This document shows positions 1 to 6,067 of a stretch of DNA of 8,006 nt, one piece after another. The stretch comes from Actinomycetes bacterium (GTDB lineage Bacteria; Actinomycetota; Acidimicrobiia; Acidimicrobiales; Acidimicrobiaceae). A program made the position numbers and the translations under genes. A model generated the notes under the pieces. It made no database searches and was not told the origin of the DNA. It saw nothing but the letters and a program-made list of their open reading frames with translations. The stretch covers positions 1 through 8,006 of the forward strand of contig JAKASN010000064.1 in assembly GCA_021819025.1 (NCBI GenBank), written 5' to 3'. Numbering within the stretch: position 1 is the stretch's first letter; each line of letters begins with the position of its first letter.

Positions 1-810
1 TTCCGATCTGCGAAATTATCTGGCAGCTCTTTTGGGGATGCTGGCCGTCGTGTCATCATCGAAGAAGGCATGGTTGGACTAGAGGTCTCACTGCTGGTGG
101 TGGTAGATGGTAAGCGCGGGGTGCCGCTAAATCCTGCTCGGGACCATAAGCGGCTGCTCGAAGGTGATCTAGGCCCCAATACCGGCGGCATGGGGGCCTA
201 TACACCGGTGGACTTCTTCGGCCCGCGCGAAATCGCTGTCGCGATGGATCGTGTCGTGAACCCGGCAATTGCCACCATGGTCGAACTGGGAATCGACTAC
301 CGCGGTCTCCTCTATGCGGGACTGATGATTACCGAGAGCGGTCCGCGCCTTATCGAGTTCAACGTACGGTTTGGGGATCCTGAGGCTCAAGTTGTGGTCC
401 CGTTGTTGCTGGGAGGCTTCGGCGAACTCCTTCTAGGTGCCGCAAGCGGAGAAGTCCCAGATCCTTCTGCTCCTGCTAATGGAGCTGCCGCCACGGTGGT
501 GATGGCGGCCCCAGGCTACCCCGAAGCCGTTCGCGTTGGCGGCAAGATCAGCGGTGTTGAGGATCTCGCTGGCACTCAGGATGTGAAAGTTTTTCATGCT
601 GGTACGCGACGAGGACCCCGGGGCGAGCTGCTTGTCGCGGGTGGACGGGTGCTGTCAGTTACGGGATTCGGGCCCGATGTCGCTTCAGCGCTTGCGAAGG
701 CTTATGCCGCCACCGATTGCATCACTTTCGAAGGAGCGCAGTTTCGACGTGACATCGGCATGATCGGCCATGCCGAGAATTGGAATGATGATGACCACAG
801 GAGGTCTTGA
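1..810 (+). CDS. purD: Phosphoribosylamine--glycine ligase (GAR synthetase), 5'-truncated by the window edge
   Basis: The frame is open from base 1 to the TGA at 808-810, giving 269 residues; full-length PurD is about 420, so roughly the first 150 residues lie outside the window. The ATG at 70 is internal, because family-like sequence (FGDAGRRVIIEEG) precedes it. PurD is a cytoplasmic ATP-grasp ligase that joins glycine to phosphoribosylamine, the second step of de novo purine synthesis. Visible landmarks are the ATP-grasp stretch DHKRLLEGDLGPNTGGMGAY (about bases 145-204) and the metal-binding signature EFNVRFGDPEAQ (about 355-390), followed by the C-terminal domain (AAATVVMAAPGYP, about 487-525) up to a short hydrophilic tail. 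Its stop is 27 bases before purB, and its last codons carry a perfect AGGAGG (799-804), probably a ribosome site for what follows. I see no frameshift. Family assignment is very secure. Confidence 0.97.
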   Translation, partial: FRSAKLSGSSFGDAGRRVIIEEGMVGLEVSLLVVVDGKRGVPLNPARDHKRLLEGDLGPNTGGMGAYTPVDFFGPREIAVAMDRVVNPAIATMVELGIDYRGLLYAGLMITESGPRLIEFNVRFGDPEAQVVVPLLLGGFGELLLGAASGEVPDPSAPANGAAATVVMAAPGYPEAVRVGGKISGVEDLAGTQDVKVFHAGTRRGPRGELLVAGGRVLSVTGFGPDVASALAKAYAATDCITFEGAQFRRDIGMIGHAENWNDDDHRRS

Positions 811-841
811 GATGATTCTTGAATCGGGGAGCCAGCCATGA
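799..841 (+). promoter_or_regulatory. Strong ribosome site plus 9-codon minicistron ending on the purB start codon
   Basis: AGGAGG at 799-804 is followed after 7 bases by ATG at 812. This opens a 9-codon frame (MILESGSQP) whose TGA (839-841) overlaps the purB ATG (838-840) as ATGA. The site is ideal for ATG 812 and too far (33 bases) from the purB ATG, which has only a GGGGAG (826-831) of its own. The layout fits translational coupling: ribosomes finishing purD or the minicistron restart on purB. What is seen is the signal and the overlap; the regulatory role is inferred and the peptide itself may have no function. Confidence 0.4.
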
Positions 842-2187
842 TTGAACGGTATTCCTTGGGCGAAATCAAGGAGGTATTTACCGATCGAGCGCGTATGGAA
901 GCCTGGCTTGAAGTTGAGGTGCTTACCGTCGAGGCCCTGGCCGCACTTGGTAGAGTCCCCGTCGGAGACGCCGAATACGTCCGTGCGCATGCTCCTATGG
1001 TAGATGACGCATTCGTCGCGGCAGTGAATCAGCGCGAGGAAGTCACCAACCACGATCTCGCTGCGTTCGTCGACGTTACCCAAAGTCGTATCGGAGAACC
1101 TCAAGGGAGTTGGATCCATTATGGCCTGACCTCTTCGGACGTTGTGGACACCGCTCTGTCGTTGACGCTCAAGCGGGCGGGCGGGATTATTTTGTGTCAA
1201 GTAGCCGGAGCGATTGAAGTCGTGGCGGCGCGCTCGGCGGAATTTCGCGATACCATCATGGCGGGCCGGACCCACGGGATGCACGCCGAACCAACAACTT
1301 TTGGTAACAAGCTGGGGCTATGGACTTTGCAGCTCTATCGTGATTACCAGCGCCTCGAGCGCGCCATCGAGGGAATTTCGGTAGGAAAACTTTCCGGAGC
1401 GGTGGGGACCTTCTCTAACATCGACCCCAGAGTGGAGCGGATGGTATGTGGCGCACTTGGACTGCGTGCCGTCCCGGCGACCCAAGTTATCGCACGTGAC
1501 CGCCATGCCGAGTATCTCTACGCGCTTGCCAGCTTGGCGAGCTCCATTGAGGCATTCTCTACCGAGATTCGCCATTTGCAAAGGACTGAGCTCCAAGAAG
1601 CAGAAGAGTACTTTCAACCCGGGCAAAAGGGATCTTCGGCGATGCCCCATAAGCGCAATCCGATCCTCTCCGAGCGCCTAGTTGGCCTGTCCCGCGTTAT
1701 GAGGGGGTATCTTGTCGCTGGGCTGGAGGACATCGCGCTTTGGCACGAACGTGACATTTCCCACTCCTCGGTGGAGCGAGTTGTGATGCCCGACGCATCT
1801 ATTCTCGCCTACTATATGGTGGTTAAATTTTCTGGCTTGATTCGCGGCCTCGTGGTCTACCCGAAGCGCATGAAAGAGAACCTCGAGGCATCTTATGGCC
1901 TGGTCTACTCCCAGTCGCTACTGCTGGCACTGATCGAATCTGGCCTCACCCGTGATGAGGCCTACCGAATTGTCCAGTCGGCGGCACGCGAGGCGGCGAA
2001 CACCCGACGACCGCTTCGGGAGGTTCTCGTGGGCATGGCAGGGGTCTTTCTTGCCGAAGAGGTCCTTGCCGAAGCTTTTGACGAGCAGAGGGTTCTTGCC
2101 AACGCCGGTCTTACCGTCGACGCGGCACAAGAGATACCCATGCTTATCGCGAGACATGGCGAAACCAGCGCCCGTGGAGAGTCTTAG
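838..2187 (+). CDS. purB: Adenylosuccinate lyase
   Basis: This encodes 449 residues, a usual length for bacterial PurB. It is a cytoplasmic homotetramer of the fumarase/aspartase superfamily that removes fumarate twice in purine synthesis: SAICAR to AICAR, and adenylosuccinate to AMP. The superfamily signature GSSAMPHKRNP lies at about residues 265-275 and holds the catalytic serine loop. Histidine-bearing active-site stretches are NHDLAAF (His72), WIHYGLTSSD (His94) and GRTHGMHAEPTTFG (His146, His149). The start at 838 is supported by the typical N-terminus MIERYSLGEIKEVF and by GGGGAG (826-831) 6 bases upstream. It sits 27 bases after purD and 15 bases before purC. Its substrate SAICAR is made by the PurC product encoded next. 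No key residue looks missing. Confidence 0.97.
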   Translation: MIERYSLGEIKEVFTDRARMEAWLEVEVLTVEALAALGRVPVGDAEYVRAHAPMVDDAFVAAVNQREEVTNHDLAAFVDVTQSRIGEPQGSWIHYGLTSSDVVDTALSLTLKRAGGIILCQVAGAIEVVAARSAEFRDTIMAGRTHGMHAEPTTFGNKLGLWTLQLYRDYQRLERAIEGISVGKLSGAVGTFSNIDPRVERMVCGALGLRAVPATQVIARDRHAEYLYALASLASSIEAFSTEIRHLQRTELQEAEEYFQPGQKGSSAMPHKRNPILSERLVGLSRVMRGYLVAGLEDIALWHERDISHSSVERVVMPDASILAYYMVVKFSGLIRGLVVYPKRMKENLEASYGLVYSQSLLLALIESGLTRDEAYRIVQSAAREAANTRRPLREVLVGMAGVFLAEEVLAEAFDEQRVLANAGLTVDAAQEIPMLIARHGETSARGES

Positions 2188-2189
2188 AC

Positions 2190-2197
2190 AAGGAGAT
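2190..2197 (+). promoter_or_regulatory. Ribosome binding site of purC
   Basis: AAGGAGAT lies between the purB stop (2185-2187) and the purC ATG at 2203, with about 7 bases from the GGAG core to the start. It is the clearest gene-specific ribosome site in the cluster and fixes the purC start. Confidence 0.7.
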
Positions 2198-2202
2198 AAA
2201 AG

Positions 2203-3123
2203 ATGCGCCACATCTACTCCGGCAAGGTGAGAGATGTATACGAGCTCGAAAGGCTCAACCCGCATCGGTTGCTAATGGTTGCGACCGACCGTGTCTCCGC
2301 ATTTGACGTGGTCATGAAAGAGACCGTGCCTAGCAAGGGCCAGATCCTAACTGCAATGAGCTGCTATTGGATGGAACGAACGTCAGATATTGTGCCCAAC
2401 CACCTCATCGCCAAGTTTCCCAATGCAGAGGTAATTGGAGAGCCTTTCGCCGAGGAGTTCGTGGGCCGCTCCGTGGTGACCGCAAGGGCGGAGATGATCG
2501 AACTCGAATGTATTGTGCGTGGCTATCTTGCCGGAAGCGCTTACAAGGAGTATCGATCTACTTCGACCGTGCATGGACACAAGGTAGCGCCGGGGATGGC
2601 GCCGGCTTCGCGTCTTGACGAGCCGCTCTTTTGTCCCTCCGTGAAGAATCACCTTGGACACGACGAGAATGTGTCCATCGAGGCGGCAAAAGTGATGTTT
2701 CCCTCTTCGCTGGTTGACAAATTGGCTGAGCTCTCCTTGGCGATCTATTCGCGCGGAGCCAAAATTGCCGAGGCGGCTGGAATCATCCTCGCTGACACCA
2801 AATTTGAGTTCGGCTTCGCCGAGGGAGAGCTGGTTCTTTGTGACGAAGTGATGACGCCGGACTCGTCGCGGTTTTGGTCTCGGGAAAGCTATGTGCCCGG
2901 GACTGAGCCCGAGCAATATGACAAGCAGCCGCTTCGAGACTACCTAGAGATGACGGGGTGGGACAAGACGCCGCCCCCGCCCGATATTCCCAGCGCAGTG
3001 CTGGAGTCTTTGGCGAGGCGCTATCGTGAGGTCTACGCCACGATCACAGGTAGCGATATTTCCGAGTGGTTGGGCGACGCTGCTGCTGCTCTCTCTACAG
3101 CAAGGAGCGACTTTGGCGATTAG
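2203..3123 (+). CDS. purC: Phosphoribosylaminoimidazole-succinocarboxamide (SAICAR) synthase
   Basis: This encodes 306 residues, the longer bacterial/yeast-like form rather than the roughly 240-residue form. The enzyme joins aspartate to CAIR with ATP to give SAICAR. The N-terminal nucleotide-binding part shows SGKVRDVYEL (6-15) and ATDRVSAFDVVM (27-38). The first family signature is around LECIVRGYLAGSAYKEY (101-117), the second is LADTKFEFG (196-204), and DEVMTPDSSRFW is at 214-225. An oddity is the substrate-loop region, which reads PLFCPSVKNHLGHDENV (141-157), where many relatives have a TPxTKA-type sequence; the GHDEN core is kept, so activity is expected. The start is set by the AAGGAGAT and the typical first residues. 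It lies directly between purB and purS on the same strand. Confidence 0.96.
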   Translation: MRHIYSGKVRDVYELERLNPHRLLMVATDRVSAFDVVMKETVPSKGQILTAMSCYWMERTSDIVPNHLIAKFPNAEVIGEPFAEEFVGRSVVTARAEMIELECIVRGYLAGSAYKEYRSTSTVHGHKVAPGMAPASRLDEPLFCPSVKNHLGHDENVSIEAAKVMFPSSLVDKLAELSLAIYSRGAKIAEAAGIILADTKFEFGFAEGELVLCDEVMTPDSSRFWSRESYVPGTEPEQYDKQPLRDYLEMTGWDKTPPPPDIPSAVLESLARRYREVYATITGSDISEWLGDAAAALSTARSDFGD

Positions 3124-3127
3124 GGTG

Positions 3128-3199
3128 ATGTTTTGGTCGCATCCTTTGGAGGACTTAGGTTCCCAAAATCTATCTAGCAAACGGAGTATTTCGACTTGA
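3128..3199 (+). CDS. Possible 23-codon minicistron in the purC-purS gap
   Basis: ATG at 3128, 5 bases after the purC stop, opens a 23-codon frame whose TGA (3197-3199) overlaps the purS TTG start (3196-3198). Only a weak AGGG (3122-3125) precedes it, at poor spacing. The peptide (MFWSHPLEDLGSQNLSSKRS...) resembles nothing I know. It mirrors the better-supported minicistron before purB and could keep ribosomes moving across the gap to a weak TTG start, but chance is a reasonable explanation. Confidence 0.15.
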   Translation: MFWSHPLEDLGSQNLSSKRSIST

Positions 3200-3459
3200 A
3201 GTACGAAGCTGTCGTAGAGGTGTTACTCAAGGACGGGGTATCTGATCCCGAAGGGGTAGCAATAATGGATGCCGTGATCTCTTTGGGTTACGGTTCCGTG
3301 CAGAAGGTGGCAACCGGAAAACTGTTTCGCCTCCTGTTGCAAGCTGAAGACGAAAATGCCGCCGCAGACGTGGTGAGCCAGATCGCTGAGCAGCTTCTCT
3401 CCAATCCGGTGCTTGAAGACTTTAGAGTTCGAGACCTTTTGGTCTCCGCGTCGGCCTAG
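3196..3459 (+). CDS. purS: Phosphoribosylformylglycinamidine synthase, PurS subunit
   Basis: This encodes 87 residues, close to the 80-85 usual for PurS. PurS is a small ferredoxin-like-fold dimer that bridges PurQ and PurL in the FGAM synthetase complex and helps pass ammonia. Family-typical stretches are VEVLLKDGVSDPEGVAIMDA near the N-terminus, LGYGSVQKVATGKLFRL in the middle and EQLLSNPVLEDFRV near the end. The start is TTG at 3196: the protein aligns with family N-termini from exactly this codon, no ATG or GTG is suitably placed, and ACGGAG (3181-3186) lies 9 bases upstream. The weak start codon may lower its yield relative to its neighbours. It is separated from purQ by a single base. 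Confidence 0.95.
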   Translation: MKYEAVVEVLLKDGVSDPEGVAIMDAVISLGYGSVQKVATGKLFRLLLQAEDENAAADVVSQIAEQLLSNPVLEDFRVRDLLVSASA

Positions 3460-3460
3460 C

Positions 3461-4129
3461 ATGTCCTCTTCAATTGGGGTTGTGGTCTTTCCCGGTACGA
3501 ATTGCGAACACGACGTCGTGAGGGCCCTAACGCTTTTGGGCGCCAAAGCTGAGCTCGTTTGGCACGGCGATTCCGAACTTGGGGATCGTGCAGCCATCGT
3601 ACTGCCGGGAGGGTTTGCCCACGGCGATTATCTGCGCCCAGGAGCTATCGCACGCTTTTCAAATATCATGTCTTCGGTAGTCAAGCTCGCCAACGCCGGT
3701 CGTCCCGTTCTAGGCATCTGCAATGGGTTCCAAGTTCTTACTGAGGTGGGTCTCTTGCCGGGGGCTCTGCAAAAAAATAGCGGGCTGCGCTTCATCTGCT
3801 CCACGACAAAACTTTCGGTGGTTTCTTCGCGGTCCTTCTCTACCTCGACGGTAGAAGTCGGCCAGGTTATCTCGCTGCCGATCAACCACTTCGAAGGCAA
3901 CTATACCTGTGACGCCGCGACACATCGCGCTTTAGTTGAGAACGACCAAATTGTGTTGCGCTACGTCGAGAATCCAAACGGCTCGGTAGATTCCATCGCT
4001 GCAATCTGCAACGAAGCTGGAAACGTTGTCGGCATGATGCCCCACCCCGAGCGAGCTGTTGAAGAACTCCTCGGGGGAACCGATGGGCGGTCAATTTTCG
4101 AAGGACTCATTGCCGCTGCTGGGCTATGA
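3461..4129 (+). CDS. purQ: Phosphoribosylformylglycinamidine synthase, PurQ glutaminase subunit
   Basis: This encodes 222 residues, normal for PurQ, a class I glutamine amidotransferase that releases ammonia from glutamine for PurL. The N-terminal IGVVVFPGTNCEHD is diagnostic. The nucleophile elbow is LGICNGFQ with Cys87, and the rest of the triad is His195 and Glu197 in MMPHPERA. The oxyanion-region motif LPGGFAHGDYLRPGA is also present. The frame is open from further upstream (3413), but the ATG at 3461 is chosen because the conserved sequence starts right after it and it follows the purS stop (3457-3459) by one base. No Shine-Dalgarno is visible, so translation is probably coupled to purS. 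Normally purL would follow at once; here 2,066 bases intervene. Confidence 0.96.
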   Translation: MSSSIGVVVFPGTNCEHDVVRALTLLGAKAELVWHGDSELGDRAAIVLPGGFAHGDYLRPGAIARFSNIMSSVVKLANAGRPVLGICNGFQVLTEVGLLPGALQKNSGLRFICSTTKLSVVSSRSFSTSTVEVGQVISLPINHFEGNYTCDAATHRALVENDQIVLRYVENPNGSVDSIAAICNEAGNVVGMMPHPERAVEELLGGTDGRSIFEGLIAAAGL

Positions 4130-4173
4130 GGCGACGGCTCTTATTACTGGGTCTAACGGTGTTCTTTTCCTGA
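4126..4173 (+). CDS. Possible 15-codon hydrophobic minicistron overlapping the purQ stop
   Basis: ATG at 4126 overlaps the purQ TGA (4127-4129) as ATGA and opens MRRRLLLLGLTVFFS, ending in TGA at 4171-4173. Three arginines followed by a hydrophobic run look like the start of a signal or membrane peptide. It could be a leader peptide or the stump of a lost gene. No ribosome site of its own is visible, so expression would rely on coupling to purQ. It may be chance. Confidence 0.18.
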   Translation: MRRRLLLLGLTVFFS

Positions 4174-4174
4174 G

Positions 4175-4193
4175 CACGATCTATAACATCGTG
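4175..4193. terminator. Weak hairpin after purQ, possible terminator
   Basis: CACGAT (4175-4180) and ATCGTG (4188-4193) form a perfect 6-bp stem around a 7-base loop, 45 bases after the purQ stop, in the gap between two convergent genes. No U-tract follows on either strand and the stem is modest, so it would be an atypical, U-less terminator if it works at all. The rest of 4194-4276 shows only a 7-bp direct repeat, ATGACGG at 4220 and 4238. Confidence 0.25.
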
Positions 4194-4276
4194 GCGGCAG
4201 CGATGAGATTGATTTCTAGATGACGGCGCGTTCCTGCATGACGGGGCACAGTATGCGTATCGCCTCATAGTGCTGA

Positions 4277-4723
4277 TTAGGCGTTGGCTTTCACGGAGTT
4301 TCGACGGCGACGCGTGGCAGTCCTGGGTACGCTGATCCCCGCTCGCTCTAGCACTTCATTGGAAATCCCCAATGCGTGCCAAGCGTCATAAGAAAGACCC
4401 TTGCGATCCGAGTACTCCTTGGCCGCAGCTACGAAGCGTGACTCAAGGTCCCGAATGTCAACCTTATTTTTGAGGTTCTCAAGCTCAGTCTCCAGGTCGA
4501 TCTTTCGTTGAATGAGATGGAGACGATCAAGGGGCTCAGCATCTTCGAGAAGTACATCGACTTGACCAAGTTGCTTTTCGACGGTATCGCGGGTCCTCTT
4601 GCGACCCCGACGCGGGCGATTGCGCTCGATAGCCTCCAGGTATTCACGGATCACCTTAGCCTGCGCGCGCGCCGACGAATCTTTGGTCACGTCAGACTCA
4701 GTTTCTGATTTGGTTGTTGCCAT
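4277..4723 (-). CDS. Conserved-looking hypothetical basic helical protein, 148 residues
   Basis: I cannot assign a function. The protein has a hydrophilic S/T/D-rich start (1-18), a helix (about 20-34), a strongly basic segment RPRRGRKRTRD (36-46) resembling an AT-hook-like DNA contact, a heptad-like coiled coil (about 47-88), a helical C-terminal part with LSYDAWHALGISNEVLERAGI (110-130), and a basic tail with RRRR (138-141). There is no signal peptide, membrane segment or catalytic motif. From memory only, the pattern YLEAxExNRPxRGRKR plus SYxAWxxxGIxxxVLxxAGI resembles short uncharacterised actinobacterial proteins. A nucleic-acid-binding or nucleoid-associated role is inferred from charge and layout. 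It runs against the purine genes, convergent with purQ. No Shine-Dalgarno precedes the ATG (4721-4723); a TATAAT lies 8 bases upstream, pointing to leaderless translation. It is probably real, since its acidic/basic/heptad organisation is unlike a shadow frame. Confidence 0.8.
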   Translation of the reverse strand: MATTKSETESDVTKDSSARAQAKVIREYLEAIERNRPRRGRKRTRDTVEKQLGQVDVLLEDAEPLDRLHLIQRKIDLETELENLKNKVDIRDLESRFVAAAKEYSDRKGLSYDAWHALGISNEVLERAGISVPRTATRRRRNSVKANA

Positions 4724-4731
4724 AAGTAAAT

Positions 4732-4737
4732 ATTATA
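4732..4737 (-). promoter_or_regulatory. -10 box of the minus-strand gene, probably leaderless
   Basis: The complement reads TATAAT, a perfect -10, with 8 bases (4724-4731) between it and the ATG at 4721-4723. Transcription starting the usual 6-8 bases downstream would begin at or just before the A of the ATG, leaving no room for a leader. No good -35 is seen at 16-19 bases upstream (the region reads CAAAAC-like), and the surroundings are AT-rich. Confidence 0.55.
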
Positions 4738-5292
4738 ACGATGTTTTTCGAATTGTTTTGCAGGTTAGATATTTCACAGACGATCTTAAGGACGATTATC
4801 TCGGCGGCGATGTAACGATTTGACGCCACTTTGCGGCGGGTTTCGCATTATGGAACAGTTGCGAGGTCAAACATATCATTACGCGGCGATCTTGATTGTA
4901 AATCGACTGCCTTGGGTGAGCTTCAATTATGCATCCGAGCTTGTGGTTGCCTGAGTTGTTTTCACTACAGGTGAAGTATTTGCGGGTGAAAGATGTCGAA
5001 GTCCCTTAGAAGCCGGTTTTGCGATAAAACTTAGCACCTCTTCTACCTGCACGTTCTGTGGCGTTCAGGTGTCCTGGGCCAAAAATAAGCTTGCCCGCAC
5101 CCAACAGTCACCTTTTGGAATGACCGAAGCTTGTCACTGTGATTCAAGTGGCGTGGTGACGTATCGCCAATGAACTAACTACCCCTCAATAACAAGCTGC
5201 TGGCGAGATTCTCACCGCGCACCGTCTGTTGACGATGCCATGGTGTGGTCATATTGGTGGATTACGGCCCGAAAAGCATGCCTTATCTGGCA

Positions 5293-5308
5293 CCTAGAGT
5301 CGTCTAGG
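5293..5308. repeat. Dyad: 6-bp stem with 4-base loop
   Basis: CCTAGA (5293-5298), loop GTCG, TCTAGG (5303-5308) is a perfect compact hairpin. No T-tract follows. It could be an operator-like dyad or RNA hairpin of unknown role; chance is possible in a region this long. Confidence 0.2.
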
Positions 5309-5382
5309 CAATCGCCTTAGCGTTGTGGGCAGGGTGGTCAGAAATAGGGAAGGCCTCTGGAATTGAGACCTACGAGGTGAGT

Positions 5383-5396
5383 CACAGCTCGCTGTG
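5383..5396. repeat. Dyad: CACAGC-TC-GCTGTG
   Basis: A perfect 6-bp inverted repeat with a 2-base centre, more like a protein-binding dyad than an RNA hairpin. No adjacent promoter is recognised, so its role is unknown. Confidence 0.18.
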
Positions 5397-6067
5397 CCCG
5401 CCTTGAAGACCCCTATTCGCACGCATAAGGCAAGCTTGAGGTGGCATCGGAGATAGTTAAAGAGCTGCGTGTGCTGGGATGTCGGTTGATCCAGTAGAGA
5501 TCCGATCATCCGACGCGGACCCTGAGGGTGTTCGCAGCCGACTCTGGGATCTGGGGAAAGGCCGCTTTGCTTGGGACGCACGAGAACGACCACGATGATG
5601 GCGCAGATGCGCACTGGCAATTAAGAGGACCAATCCTACGGGGGATAGATAAGAAAGCGATTCAGTATCGATCTGGAAAAGATCTTGCAATCGGCGATGA
5701 CGTCGAAACTTTTGCGTTTCAGCGACCCGAATGCTAGTTGAATCGTTTCGCAATACCGGCGATATTATGGGCTTATGCAGCGCTTAGTGTATCGAAATGT
5801 CGAGCAGTCGACGCTGGCCACGCGTACTTGGCATGGGCGCTGCGAGGATGTGGGAATATCGCGATGAGATCACGCTGGTTGCGAAGTCTCCAGCGTGCGA
5901 AAAAACTCTAAGCGAGTTACTTTATATCCCAAATCTTAGCCCAGGACGATTTCACTGGAGTTTGCAAAAGTCTATTTGAGGTTTATATTCCGCGAGAGAC
6001 CCTCTAGCTCCTCATTGATGTTAAAGGTTCCGGGAGTTTTAATGGGTGGCACGCTTTGAAATCTAAA

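Larger units (their letters stand above)
4124..4270. repeat. 11-bp perfect inverted repeat bounding the purQ 3' intergenic region
   Basis: CTATGAGGCGA at 4124-4134 is repeated exactly in inverted orientation as TCGCCTCATAG at 4260-4270. The left arm contains the purQ stop codon; the right arm ends 6 bases before the stop codon of the convergent gene. The pair encloses nearly the whole intergenic region. It could be a long-range RNA stem or the ends of a small miniature-element-like insertion. No target-site duplication is evident. Confidence 0.4.

Noticed and set aside
685..1284. Minus-strand 199-codon open frame across the purD-purB junction
   Set aside because: It is a shadow of two clear plus-strand enzymes with family motifs, has no ribosome site of note and resembles no protein I know.
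2383..2916. Minus-strand 177-codon open frame inside purC
   Set aside because: It lies wholly opposite a complete, motif-bearing purC; long antisense frames are expected from its codon bias.
3413..3460. Upstream extension of the purQ frame beginning inside purS
   Set aside because: PurQ family sequence begins right after the ATG at 3461; the extra 16 residues are the out-of-frame reading of the purS end.
4741..4815. 24-codon frame (MFFELFCRLDIS...) divergent from the minus-strand gene
   Set aside because: No ribosome site; the overlapping AT-rich promoter of the minus-strand gene explains the sequence better.
5087..5437. 9-bp inverted pair AAGCTTGCC / GGCAAGCTT
   Set aside because: Several 9-bp inverted pairs are expected by chance in 1.5 kb, and the core AAGCTT is itself palindromic.
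5528..5737. 69-codon plus-strand frame from a GTG, with an acidic HENDHDDGAD stretch
   Set aside because: No ribosome site before the GTG and no family recognised; competing frames overlap it on both strands.
5457..5753. 98-codon minus-strand frame in the gene-free region
   Set aside because: It is Arg/Ser-rich low-information sequence typical of a chance frame, with no ribosome site identified.
5797..5979. 60-codon plus-strand frame (MSSSRRWPRVLGMG...)
   Set aside because: No ribosome site, no recognisable domain, and it sits in a stretch with mixed composition; not enough to call a gene.
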